Shown one piece after another: positions 19,610-28,183 of a DNA stretch of 64,000 bases; positions within the stretch are counted from its first letter, which is position 1; each line of letters starts with the position of its first letter. The stretch spans positions 124,001 through 188,000 of the forward strand of contig CALKVK010000038.1 of the NCBI GenBank assembly GCA_937996235.1, in the 5' to 3' direction. Both the position numbers and the translations under genes were made by a program. The notes beneath the pieces are model-generated. The model made no database searches. It was not told the DNA's origin and was given only the letters and a program-made list of their open reading frames with translations. The stretch is from an uncultured bacterium (GTDB lineage: Bacteria > Planctomycetota > JAJSAM01 > JAJVHW01).

Positions 19610-20956
19610 GTGCGACTCCACGCCACGTTCGCCGCCCTCGAAGAGCGCGACTTCCGGCTGTTCTACGCCGGGCTCGTCGTGTCGCTCGTCGGCACGTGGA
19701 TGGAGCGGGCCGCGCTGCAGTGGCTCGTCTACCGCCTGACGGGCAACTCCGAGGTCTGGCTCGGGCTCGTGGTCGGCGTGCCGCTGATCCCGGCGCTGCT
19801 GGTCTCGCTGCCCGCGGGGATCGTGATCGACCGCGTGCGCGTGCGGCGCGTGCTGCTCCTGACGCAGACGCTCGCGTGCGTCGGCGCGGCCGTCTTCGCC
19901 ACGCTGGTGCTGACGGGGCACGTGACGCCGTGGGGCATCGTCGCCTACGCGGCGTACTCGTCGGGCGTGTTCGCCATCGACGCGCCGGCGCGGCAGGCGT
20001 TCGTCGCGCGGGTCGTCGGCCCGCTGCGCATCACGAACGCGGTGGCGCTCTCGGCGGTCGCGTTCCAGGCGGCGCAGGTCGGCGGCAGCGCCCTCTTCGG
20101 CTGGCTCTTCGCGCACACGCCGCTCGGCGAGGGCGGGTGCATCGCGCTGAACGCGGCGTCGTTCGCGGCGATCATCGTCAGCCTGTTCGCGATCCGGGAG
20201 CGCCCCGTCGATCTCGCGGGCGGACGCGTCGCGCCGAACCCGCTCGACGGCCTGCGCCTCGCGTGGCGCGCGCCGGTGCTGCGGGCCGCGCTCCTGACGG
20301 CCGTCTGCACGTCGCTCCTCGGCTACCAGGTCAACCAGCTCCTGCCGGTCTACGCGAAGAAGGTCTGGACCGACGACACCGCCGCGCTCGTCCGCGCCGC
20401 CGCGGGGAGCCCCGCGCCGGCGCCGTCCGCGGACGCGTCTCCGGCGCCTGCCGCGGCCGCCTCGTCCGCGGGTGCGGCGCTCGCACGCGCCGTCGAGGAG
20501 AAGGACGCCGAGCAGTTCGCGAACATGCGCGTCGCGGTCGCGATCGGCGCCCTGCTCGGCGGGCTCGTGCTCGCGTCGCGCGGCCCCGCGCTGCGGCGCG
20601 GGAAGCTCGTGGCGCGGCGCGCGATCCTCGTTCCGCCGGTGCTGCTCGCGTTCTCGCTGATCCCCTGGTACGGCGCGGGCCTGGCGCTCCTCGGCGCGGC
20701 CGGGTTCCTGATGATCCAGACGCACTCGTCGTGCAGCAGCATCCTGCAGACGCACGTCCCCGACGAGCTGCGTGGGCGTGTCGCGTCGCTCTTCACGCTC
20801 GCCGTGTTGGCGTCGTTCCCGCTCGGCGGGTTCCTGGCCGGGCAGATCGCCGCGCAGCTCGGCGCGCGCGCGACGACGTCGATCGCGGCCATCGCCCTCG
20901 CCGCCGCCTACGCCGCGATCCACGCCACGCACCGCGAGTTCCGGGCGGCCACCTGA
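19610..20956 (+). CDS. MFS transporter, EntS-like
   Basis: 448 residues and about twelve membrane segments. The N-terminus FRLFYAGLVVSLVGTWMERAALQWLVYRLT and the DAPARQAFVARVVG loop are typical of the EntS/DUF894 branch, which exports siderophores or drugs. The central loop is enlarged by about 60 Ala/Pro/Ser residues plus an acidic helix (near residues 255-305), longer than usual. The closing half keeps LRGRVASLFTLAVLASFPLGG. The start is GTG with only weak upstream pairing. The substrate is not identifiable; no siderophore gene is nearby. Confidence 0.85.
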   Translation: MRLHATFAALEERDFRLFYAGLVVSLVGTWMERAALQWLVYRLTGNSEVWLGLVVGVPLIPALLVSLPAGIVIDRVRVRRVLLLTQTLACVGAAVFATLVLTGHVTPWGIVAYAAYSSGVFAIDAPARQAFVARVVGPLRITNAVALSAVAFQAAQVGGSALFGWLFAHTPLGEGGCIALNAASFAAIIVSLFAIRERPVDLAGGRVAPNPLDGLRLAWRAPVLRAALLTAVCTSLLGYQVNQLLPVYAKKVWTDDTAALVRAAAGSPAPAPSADASPAPAAAASSAGAALARAVEEKDAEQFANMRVAVAIGALLGGLVLASRGPALRRGKLVARRAILVPPVLLAFSLIPWYGAGLALLGAAGFLMIQTHSSCSSILQTHVPDELRGRVASLFTLAVLASFPLGGFLAGQIAAQLGARATTSIAAIALAAAYAAIHATHREFRAAT

Positions 20957-20993
20957 CACGCACGCCCCCGGAGCCACCGACCCCGGGGTCGTG

Positions 20994-20999
20994 TACCGT
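20994..20999 (+). promoter_or_regulatory. -10-like box for the hydrolase gene
   Basis: TACCGT, six bases before the ATG, with no Shine-Dalgarno sequence between. Confidence 0.35.
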
Positions 21000-21005
21000 G
21001 ACCGG

Positions 21006-21842
21006 ATGACGGTGCACCCCTTCGAGATCGCGGGCAGCGGCGGGCTGACGGTCCGCGGCGACCTGCACGTCCCGGCCGGCTCCGGTCCGCACCCCGTCGT
21101 GGTCGGCATCCACGGCTTCAAGGGCTTCCGCAACTGGGGCTTCTGGCCCCACGTGGCAGCCGGGCTCGCCGAGGGCGGCGTCGCCTGCGTGCGCTTCGAC
21201 GCGTCGCACAACGGCGTCGGACCGGGCGGGCTCGAGTTCGACGAGCCGGAGCTGTTCGAGCTGAACACGCTCGCGCGCGAGGAGGAGGACCTGACGGCGC
21301 TGCTCGCCTGGGTGCGGAGCGGGTGCGGCGGCGCGGGCGGCTCCATCGACGCCGCCCGGCTCGGTCTCCTCGGGCACAGCCGCGGCGGGGGGCTGGCCGT
21401 GATCCGCGCGGCGGCCGACCCCGCGGTCCGCGCGACCGTCGCGCTGGCGCCCATCTGCACCACCCTGCGCTTCCCGCCCGAGCTGCTCGACCGGGGCCGC
21501 CGCGACGGCTTCCTCCCCATCGTCAACACGCGCACGGGCGAGGTGCAGCGCTTCGGCCGCGACGCACTCGCCGAACTCGACGCGCGCACCGACCTGCACG
21601 ACATCGCGACGCACCACGCGGCGCGCATCACGACGCCGCTCCTGGTCTGCCACGGCACGGGCGACACGAGCGTCCCGGCCGACGAGGGCCGCCGCATCGC
21701 GCGCGCCGCGCCGGCGGGCCGCTTCGAGCCCTTCGACGGCGCCGACCACGTCCTCGACTGCCGCCACCCGTGGGCCGGCACGACGCCCCACCTCGAGCGC
21801 TTCCTCGACCTCGTGACGGCGTTCTTCCGCACGATGCTCTGA
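21006..21842 (+). CDS. Alpha/beta hydrolase (dienelactone-hydrolase/BAAT-like)
   Basis: 278 residues, no signal peptide. The oxyanion segment VVVGIHGFKGFRNWG, the nucleophile elbow GHSRGGG (serine about residue 125), the acid region LVCHGTGDTSVP and the histidine in GADHVLDCRHPW give a complete catalytic triad. The best overall resemblance is to cytoplasmic serine esterases/peptidases of the prolyl-oligopeptidase or dienelactone-hydrolase type. The substrate is unknown. The start is probably leaderless. Confidence 0.87.
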   Translation: MTVHPFEIAGSGGLTVRGDLHVPAGSGPHPVVVGIHGFKGFRNWGFWPHVAAGLAEGGVACVRFDASHNGVGPGGLEFDEPELFELNTLAREEEDLTALLAWVRSGCGGAGGSIDAARLGLLGHSRGGGLAVIRAAADPAVRATVALAPICTTLRFPPELLDRGRRDGFLPIVNTRTGEVQRFGRDALAELDARTDLHDIATHHAARITTPLLVCHGTGDTSVPADEGRRIARAAPAGRFEPFDGADHVLDCRHPWAGTTPHLERFLDLVTAFFRTML

Positions 21843-22039
21843 GGCGGGTCGGGTGAGAGCCCCCAGCGTTCGCGAGTTCTCCCGGCGAGCGCGGCGGTGA
21901 CCCGGTCGTCCCGAGGGCCGCGGTCGTGGCGACTGCACGCCCGCCCCGCGAGCGCCCGACCCAGCCGGTCCGCAGGCGCGAGAGTGCGACCCTCCGCGGC
22001 TTGCGGCGGGGTGAGCGAGGGCGCGGCGCAGCCGCACGA

Positions 22040-22060
22040 GAAGGCTCCTGCGGAGCCTTC
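22040..22060. repeat. Perfect 9-bp hairpin
   Basis: Arms GAAGGCTCC/GGAGCCTTC around TGC. It is the first of the hairpin cluster in this gene-free stretch. Confidence 0.6.
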
Positions 22061-22142
22061 GAGACGAGCGAACGCGGAGCGGAGGCCGAAGGCCGGAGCG
22101 GAGGGCAGCCGCCGGTGGAGGCTGCGATCGGCGAGCACGCGA

Positions 22143-22163
22143 GCGCTCGACGCAGTCGAGCGC
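22143..22163. repeat. Perfect 8-bp hairpin
   Basis: Arms GCGCTCGA/TCGAGCGC around CGCAG. Confidence 0.6.
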
Positions 22164-22324
22164 GAGGGGAGAAGGCGCGACGAAGTCGGGGTCGAACACC
22201 CCGTTCGAGGAGCGCCGCCGCAGAGATCACGACTCTGGCAACGCGCCAGGCGTGGGAGCTCATGAACGCTGCGGGTTGGACCGCACGTCGCACGCGGAGG
22301 CGGCGGAGGTCACGCAGCGTGATG

Positions 22325-22345
22325 TGTCCAGCCTGGCGCTGGACA
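22325..22345 (-). terminator. Hairpin abutting the stop of the FG-GAP-like gene
   Basis: Arms TGTCCAGC/GCTGGACA around five bases, immediately after the stop codon on the minus strand, with a second small hairpin (22310-22322) beyond. No T-run is present. Confidence 0.45.
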
Positions 22346-24781
22346 TCAACGGACCTCGAAGACATCGACATAGCCGCGAACGCCCTGCGCACGCGAAGGG
22401 CCTACGTACACTCGTCCATGCGCGAGGCCCATCCCGCCACCGAAGCCCCGCCACGACTGCGGGGTCGCCTCTCGAAGCTCGCGGGTCCAGCTCCACCCCC
22501 CACCTGGTATTGTCTCCAGCAGCAGTACCGCGCCGGCACCCGGGACGCCGTCCTGCGTGGCCCCCGGCAGCCCGACGGCCACCCGTCCATCGCCCGAAGC
22601 GAGCGCTGCGCCGAGAGCGCTCCCCGCCTCGGCGAACTCCGGACCGAACCGCTGCGCGAGCAGCGGTTGATATCGCTCGAACACGTATACATCGACGCCG
22701 CCGGCTCCCTCGTACTGTCCAGGCACACCGACAAGCAAGCTCCCCCGCTCGACCGCGAGTGCCGAGCCGAAGCCCAACGGTCCGGATGCGCCCACGATCT
22801 CGAGCGGCTCGACCACCCGCAGATTCGACGTCACCCTTCCCGCTCCGAACACCGCTGTGCCGCTGACATCGAACACGTACACGCTGCCGTCTGCGCGCAA
22901 GTCCAGTCCCTGGTCCGGCTCGCCGGCGCGCGCACTGGAGACGAGATCGCGCGGCGCACCCACGAACATGCGATCGCCATCGAGTGCAACGGACGAGCCG
23001 AAGCCACTCTGGAGCGACGGGAGTTGCGTGGCCGCCGGGAGTACGGTCACGAGTTCCGACCACGCTCCTTCTGCACCGCGTCGAGCGACATACGCGTTCC
23101 CGAACTCGTCACCGCCGGTCCGCCCGACTCCAGCACGCACACGGCGCCAGCGAGGACTCCCGATCACGATCATGTCCGTCGTCATGGCGATTGCCGCGCC
23201 GAACCCATCGGGCGAGCCGGCGTCCGGCGCGTGGAACACCGCACTCCGCTCCCAGCCGGTTGCACGGCGCTCAAACACGGAAACCATCTGGTTCCCGGTG
23301 TCCGCGATCGCAACGGCGCCGCCATCGTTCGCGACTGCAACCGCCGCACCGAATTCCGGGGCGTCGGGCACAGGCGCCTGAAGAACCACACCGATGGTGT
23401 CGTCGCTCCCAGCGAACACCATCGCGACGCCGCTTGCCGGCTCACCGCCACCGCGCGCTGGACATCCTACGACCACCACCGTCCCGTCTGCGGCGATGGA
23501 GACACCGAACGCCGTGGCAGGTCCATCGATCGTGAAGCCGGCCCCCCCCTCCTCGAGCGGCAACACCTGCACGAGTTGCGCTTCGACGTCGCCACCGTCG
23601 GTGTCCAGGCGAACAGCATGATCTTCCAAGACCTCATACGCACGACTGTCGAACTCCGGATGGCGCGGAGGATTCAGTGCCCTGCGCAGGAGGCGATACG
23701 ACCCTCCGACCGACGTGCCGCCGACTGGGAGAGTGCACTCCGCCGGAATGGCGGAGTACCCGGAATCTCGGGAGTACGCCGCATACATGACCGCCGCGGA
23801 CAGATACTCGACGCGCTGAGAGGCCAACCAATCCGGTGGCGGGGAGATGGGAGGGGCGGAACCGATCTGCACGTCCACCGATCCACCAGGCGCATCGGTC
23901 ACGTTCACTGCCGAACCCGCCAGGCGCCCGCCGACGATCTCGAGGTGCGCGCACCTCGCCGTGCAACGCGCTCCGGCACGGAACTCCCCAAGTCCGCCCC
24001 GCCAGCCCCGACCGGAGCGGATTCTCCTGGGACGGCGAGTCCGACGATTGACGACGACGGCATCGAAGGGGCTCGCAATGCCGCCAGAGAGCCGCACGTC
24101 CAACGAGTGCACCCCCGCACGCGCGACTCGCCAGCGACCGATCCCGCCCCCTCGCTCCCGCACGACATCACCGAGCGGATCCAGCAGCACGGATTCTGGC
24201 GTGGCGGGTTCCACTGCCGCCCGCTGGCCCGCGCTACCCAGCCGACGGAGTTGCACTCGATCGCCGGGCATCAGCATCAGATCGATCCGCCCTGCGCCGT
24301 CCACCCACGGCAGCGAGTACTTCTGGATCGGTCTGCTCACCCGAAGGCGCGCTCGGATCTCGAGCGGCGAGGTGCCTGGACCGACTCCCGGCGAGAGCCC
24401 TCTGACTGTGATGAAGTGGATCCCGGGCTGCTCCGCTTGGTATTGGATGCGAACATGCGATCGCGCCTCCGAGAACGTCTGACAAAGTGACTCCACCGCG
24501 GTCGGAGAACGGACACTGACACCGAGCGCTTCCGGAGGACCGGCTCGCGTCAAGGAGAGAGCACACACCTGGCCCCTATCGAGGTACACACCGTACTCGA
24601 CAGACCTCCGGTCCCCCCACGTCGTGTCATTCATCCGCTCGCCCGGGCGAATCAGTATCGGGTACTCCCAGACGAACTCGTGAGCGGCCTCGTCGTCATC
24701 GGCGACGGCAGCGGCGGAGAACGTGAGCAGACCTGCAATCGCGCTGCCGAACAGCAACATCCAGATCCAGACTCGCGTCAT
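22346..24781 (-). CDS. Secreted FG-GAP-like beta-propeller protein
   Basis: 811 residues. The N-terminal signal peptide (MTRVWIWMLLFGSAIAGLL..AAAVADDD) shows export. Residues to about 390 form beta-sandwich segments that include a pre-peptidase-like part (QPGIHFITVRG). The second half repeats blades of the form FGxxVAxxGDxxxVGxP (FGVSIAADGTVVVVGCP, FGSSVALDGDRMFVGAPRD, ALGAALASGDGRVAVGLPG), typical of FG-GAP/integrin-type propellers. The ATG with GAGGGA upstream is preferred to a frame 11 codons longer. Base composition is clearly less GC-rich than all neighbours, with third positions freely using A and T, which suggests transfer or relaxed selection. A surface or matrix-binding role is inferred. 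Confidence 0.8.
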   Translation of the reverse strand: MTRVWIWMLLFGSAIAGLLTFSAAAVADDDEAAHEFVWEYPILIRPGERMNDTTWGDRRSVEYGVYLDRGQVCALSLTRAGPPEALGVSVRSPTAVESLCQTFSEARSHVRIQYQAEQPGIHFITVRGLSPGVGPGTSPLEIRARLRVSRPIQKYSLPWVDGAGRIDLMLMPGDRVQLRRLGSAGQRAAVEPATPESVLLDPLGDVVRERGGGIGRWRVARAGVHSLDVRLSGGIASPFDAVVVNRRTRRPRRIRSGRGWRGGLGEFRAGARCTARCAHLEIVGGRLAGSAVNVTDAPGGSVDVQIGSAPPISPPPDWLASQRVEYLSAAVMYAAYSRDSGYSAIPAECTLPVGGTSVGGSYRLLRRALNPPRHPEFDSRAYEVLEDHAVRLDTDGGDVEAQLVQVLPLEEGGAGFTIDGPATAFGVSIAADGTVVVVGCPARGGGEPASGVAMVFAGSDDTIGVVLQAPVPDAPEFGAAVAVANDGGAVAIADTGNQMVSVFERRATGWERSAVFHAPDAGSPDGFGAAIAMTTDMIVIGSPRWRRVRAGVGRTGGDEFGNAYVARRGAEGAWSELVTVLPAATQLPSLQSGFGSSVALDGDRMFVGAPRDLVSSARAGEPDQGLDLRADGSVYVFDVSGTAVFGAGRVTSNLRVVEPLEIVGASGPLGFGSALAVERGSLLVGVPGQYEGAGGVDVYVFERYQPLLAQRFGPEFAEAGSALGAALASGDGRVAVGLPGATQDGVPGAGAVLLLETIPGGGWSWTRELREATPQSWRGFGGGMGLAHGRVYVGPSRAQGVRGYVDVFEVR

Positions 24782-25115
24782 GGGCACCGTCCCTCGCGTC
24801 CCAGATTTCGGCACAGTCGCTCCGTGTCACCTCGTCCTCTACCTCGGAGGACGCTGAGCCCCGCGGCCTGAGGAAGCGTTCGCGGCATGTGGTACCCAGA
24901 ACTGCCGCGCCGGGCGCGCTCCCTCGACGCGCGGCATCTGACGCACCGCATCGCGGGAGCAAGATGGTCTGCCGAGAGTACGTGCCACGCTCGGCGTCAC
25001 GCCGACGCAGCCCGCACCCGGTCGTCGCATGCTGCGGTCCTGGAATGGAGGTCGCGGGAGGAGGTGGGAGGGCTACGGAGCGTGACGCGTCGATCGTGGC
25101 TCCGGACATGTCGAG
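24782..25115. other. Intergenic region of lower GC
   Basis: 334 bases between two minus-strand genes, with no credible gene seen. It carries the leader of the FG-GAP-like gene and shares its lower GC content. Confidence 0.5.
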
Positions 25116-25598
25116 CTACCAGCCCTCGTCGGCCTCGGGGACGTCGCCGAGCAGCAGCTCGATGTCGGCCTGGTCGCGCAGCGCCTTGCTCCTGCGGCGC
25201 GACGGATCTGCTGCGGCGCGCCGCTTCATCGCGATCAAGTCGGACTTCGACACGACGCGGATGTCCACCCCGTCGATCCGAAACGTCTCGGCACGGTCGA
25301 TCATCGCGTCGAGCTCGGCGTCGAACGCGAGTCGGAGAGGCTCGCCGCTGGCATGACGCAGGTTCACGCTGCGGGCGAACTCGCCGCGGCGCTCGAACCC
25401 CGCCACGACGAGCGCGTCGATCAACTCCGGTCCCCGACACGACGTCCGCACGGCGAGATCGGTGTCGAGCGTGGCTCTCGGGACTCGCGAATGCAGACCG
25501 ACCGCAACTCCGCCGATCAGTGCGTACGGGACGGCCGCCGCATCGAGGGCGCGAACGCAGTCCACGAGCGCGCTGACCTTGTCCGCGCCGTCGACCAT
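25116..25598 (-). CDS. Nucleotidyltransferase-fold protein (AbiEii/MNT-like)
   Basis: 160 residues. ALIGGVAVGLHSRVPRATLDTDLAV is the G-G-x-A...T-x-D-x-D core of DUF1814/MNT-like nucleotidyltransferases, and the two aspartates of DTDLAV (residues 47 and 49 or so) would bind metal. A later VVSKSDLIAMKRRAA..RSKALRDQADIELL helix matches the family's conserved K-x-D-x-x-x-L region. Such proteins serve as toxins, antitoxin-modifying enzymes or stand-alone AMP/NMP transferases; no HEPN or antitoxin partner gene is visible. ATG is chosen for GGGGGAGGA seven bases upstream. An in-frame GTG 96 bases earlier, behind a TAGAGT box, would add 32 residues. Confidence 0.75.
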   Translation of the reverse strand: MVDGADKVSALVDCVRALDAAAVPYALIGGVAVGLHSRVPRATLDTDLAVRTSCRGPELIDALVVAGFERRGEFARSVNLRHASGEPLRLAFDAELDAMIDRAETFRIDGVDIRVVSKSDLIAMKRRAAADPSRRRSKALRDQADIELLLGDVPEADEGW

Positions 25599-26036
25599 CG
25601 CCTGTCCTCCCCCCGAGCGTGCGGCGATCAGGAGCCGCTCGCGCGCGGAGACGCGGGCGATCTTGCGCAGGACCACGGCATGGCTTCCGGACACGCCGGG
25701 ACTCTACCACGCCGCTCCGCAGCGGCCGGTGCCACGACATCCGGAGCCCTGCTCGAGTCACCGGCGCCGTCCCACGTCTCCCGGCATCCGCCACCGACGC
25801 CCGCATCCGACCTCGCCACCCTTCGCTTGCCAGGCCCGTCGCTCCCGGCTGAAGGCAGGAGTCACGGAAGCCTGGCGCCCGCCACGCGGCTCCCTGGGGC
25901 GCCCGTGCCACGAGTTCGCGATCGTGCCCACCCGCCCGCATCCGTGCCGCGTGCCTCGAGCCCTACCGAACCACCGCCGCTTCTCCCCGGTTGCACCGCG
26001 GTTGCGGCGCCGGTGGCGCCGCGGGGAGGCGCACGC
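25599..26036. other. Intergenic region, divergent promoters
   Basis: 438 bases. The left part holds a TAGAGT box and a possible 32-codon 5' extension of the nucleotidyltransferase gene. The right part holds only the GGGGAGG Shine-Dalgarno sequence of the membrane-protein operon. No further gene was seen. Confidence 0.5.
25701..25706 (-). promoter_or_regulatory. -10-like box for the nucleotidyltransferase gene
   Basis: Minus-strand TAGAGT, six bases before an in-frame GTG at 25694. It would give either a leaderless longer protein or a leadered start at 25598. Confidence 0.35.
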
Positions 26037-26585
26037 ATGTACACGGGATACGTCTGGGGCATCACCATGCTGATCGTGGGCGCGCTGGTCGCGCTCGGAG
26101 CGGTGCAGCTCGTCTCGACAGCCGCGGTGCCGGGGCTCGTCGGGCAGGCCGCGCGCAACCTGGAGCGGCGCGGGCTGCTCGCGCAGATCGGGATGTTCGC
26201 GCTCGGCGCGGTGGGCGTGGCGCTCTTCATCGCAGCGCTGACGGCGTTCGGCAAGGGCGGTCCGGTCGTGAAGGTCCTGCTCCTCGTGCCGGTGTTCGGG
26301 GGTGCCCTCAGCCTCGCCCCGGCGTTGGCGGCCGCGTCGCTCTGCGTCGGCGCGCGGCTCCCCTCGCCGGGTGACGTCGGCCGCCCCTGGCGCCGCGTGG
26401 TCCGCGGCACGGCCGCGCTCGGCCTGTCGTGGGTCATCCCGTTCGTCGGCTGGTTCGTGCTGCTGCCGGGCACGCTCGCGATGGGGCTCGGCGCGACGGC
26501 GCTCGCCGTGTTCCAGCCCGAGGGCCGCCGCGAGGCCGCGCGCGAGCTGCTGCTGCGCGCGCCCGCCGACGAGGCGCTCGCGTGA
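26037..26585 (+). CDS. Hypothetical membrane protein
   Basis: 182 residues with four or five hydrophobic segments (about 5-27, 48-70, 78-105, 125-155) and short polar loops. No family was recognised. ATG is preceded by GGGGAGG, a strong site. The stop overlaps the GTG of the DUF1800 gene (GTGA), making this the first gene of a three-gene coupled operon. Its job may relate to export or anchoring of the two Tat/DUF proteins; that is inference from position only. Confidence 0.7.
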   Translation: MYTGYVWGITMLIVGALVALGAVQLVSTAAVPGLVGQAARNLERRGLLAQIGMFALGAVGVALFIAALTAFGKGGPVVKVLLLVPVFGGALSLAPALAAASLCVGARLPSPGDVGRPWRRVVRGTAALGLSWVIPFVGWFVLLPGTLAMGLGATALAVFQPEGRREAARELLLRAPADEALA

Positions 26586-28183
26586 CGCGCGGCGTCACGC
26601 GCCGCGACGTGCTCCGCGCGGGCGCCGTCGCGGGCGCGCTGAGCGCACTGCCGGGTTGCGACGCGGTCTGGTCGCGACTCGGGCCCTACGTCGACGGGCT
26701 GCCCGAACGGCTCGACGTCACGTCGTACGGGGACGCCGTCGACCCGCACTTCCACTTCCTGTCGCGCGCCACGTGGGGTCCGCGCCCGGGCGACGTCGAC
26801 GCGCTGCGCGCACGCGGCATCGACGCGTGGCTCGACGAACAGCTCGCGCCCGAGCGCATCGACGACGGCTGGCTCGAGCTGCGGCTCGAGGAGTGCGAGC
26901 TGATCCGCGACGACGCGCCCGACCTCGAGAGCGTGCTCGAACGCGACGTGCGCGCGCAACTCGAGCGCGCCGCGCTGCTGCGCGCCGTCCACTCGCGGCG
27001 CCAGCTCCACGAGGTCGTCGTCGCGTTCTGGACCGACCACTTCTCGATCGACGTCGGCAAGCGCGGCTGCCTGCGCACGAAGCCGCACGACGACGCGGCG
27101 GTGGTCCGCGCCCACGCGTTCGGGCGCTTCCGCGACCTCGTCCGCGCGTCGGCGCTCTCGCCGGCGATGCTCGTGTACCTCGACGGCAAGGACAACCGCA
27201 AGGCGACGGCCGCCGAGCAGCCGAACGAGAACTACGCGCGCGAGCTGCTCGAGCTGCACACGCTGGGCGTGCACGGCGGGTACTCGCAGAAGGACGTCAT
27301 GGAGGCGGCGCGCTGCCTCACCGGCTGGACGCTCGACCACGACTCGCTGTCGCACGTGCTGCGCGGCGAGTTCGCGCGCGCCGGCCGGCCGGTGTTCCGG
27401 CCGGAGCACCACGACGACGGACCGAAGGAGGTGCTCGGTCGGCGCATCGCCGCCGGCGGCGGCGCGCGCGACCTCGACGAGCTCGTCGATGCGGTCTGCG
27501 CGCATCCGTCGACCGCGCGCTTCGTCTCGGAGAAGTTCTGCCGCCGCTTCGTGGCGGACGCGCCGCCCGAGTCGCTCGTCGCGTCCACGACCGACGTGTT
27601 CACGCAGAGCGACGGCGACGTCCCCTCGCTCCTGCGGCACGTGCTCCGCTCGGCGGAGTTCGAGGCGTCGGCGGGCGCCAAGCTGAAGCGGCCGTTCCGC
27701 TTCGTCGCGAGTGCGCTCCGCGCCCTCGGCGTCGAGGCGCGCGCCGGGCGCCCCGAGATGGGCGCGCTCGAGCGCATGGGCCACGTGCCGTTCGCGCACC
27801 CCACGCCCGACGGCTATCCGGACGAGGCGGAGCCGTGGACGGGCACGCTGCTCTGGCGCTGGAACTTCGCGCTCGGGCTCGCGACCGGCGCGCTCGGGGC
27901 GAGCCGCCCCGACCTCCCGGCGCTGGCGCGACGCGCGGGACTCGACGCGTCCGCGGACTCGCCCGCGGAGCTCGCGCCGCTCTTCCTCGGCCGCCGCGCC
28001 TCGCCCGAGGAGCGAGCTGCGGTCGACGCCTACGTCACCGGCGGCTCTGGCACCTCACCAGCCGGGGGCACCTCACCAGCCGGGGGCGCCTCGACAGCCG
28101 GGGGCGCCGCGCCGGCCGGGGCCGACGCGCGCGCCGAGGCCGTCGCCCTGCTCCTCGCCTCCCCCGGCTTCCAGGTGCACTGA
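26582..28183 (+). CDS. DUF1800 protein with Tat-like leader
   Basis: 533 residues. It opens with TRRDVLRAGAVAGALSALPGC, a twin-arginine-like export signal ending in a possible lipobox cysteine. Family motifs follow: HFLSRATWGPRPGDV, VVAFWTDHFSID, NENYARELLELHTLGV, DVMEAARCLTGW and FVSEKFCRRFV. DUF1800 proteins are almost always encoded beside DUF1501 proteins, as here (TGATG overlap). Their biochemical function is not established. Near the C-terminus four 18-base repeats encode GTSPAG-type units, a local expansion in a linker. Confidence 0.92.
   Translation: MTRGVTRRDVLRAGAVAGALSALPGCDAVWSRLGPYVDGLPERLDVTSYGDAVDPHFHFLSRATWGPRPGDVDALRARGIDAWLDEQLAPERIDDGWLELRLEECELIRDDAPDLESVLERDVRAQLERAALLRAVHSRRQLHEVVVAFWTDHFSIDVGKRGCLRTKPHDDAAVVRAHAFGRFRDLVRASALSPAMLVYLDGKDNRKATAAEQPNENYARELLELHTLGVHGGYSQKDVMEAARCLTGWTLDHDSLSHVLRGEFARAGRPVFRPEHHDDGPKEVLGRRIAAGGGARDLDELVDAVCAHPSTARFVSEKFCRRFVADAPPESLVASTTDVFTQSDGDVPSLLRHVLRSAEFEASAGAKLKRPFRFVASALRALGVEARAGRPEMGALERMGHVPFAHPTPDGYPDEAEPWTGTLLWRWNFALGLATGALGASRPDLPALARRAGLDASADSPAELAPLFLGRRASPEERAAVDAYVTGGSGTSPAGGTSPAGGASTAGGAAPAGADARAEAVALLLASPGFQVH
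28049..28120 (+). repeat. Four 18-bp tandem repeats inside the DUF1800 gene
   Basis: Units 1 and 2 are identical (GGCACCTCACCAGCCGGG); units 3 and 4 have drifted. They encode (GTSPAG)2-GASTAG-GAAPAG in frame. Confidence 0.9.

Larger units (their letters stand above)
21843..22345. other. Gene-free stretch with clustered hairpins
   Basis: 503 bases without a credible gene. The right 310 bases contain at least four perfect short-loop hairpins (22040-22060, 22143-22163, 22187-22203, 22325-22345), a GGCCGAAGGCC and a TCACGCAGCGTGA. One copy of the RTGAACnCTGCGGGYT intergenic motif (about 22262-22277) lies among them. The last hairpin abuts the stop of the minus-strand gene to the right and could end its transcript. 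Confidence 0.6.
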
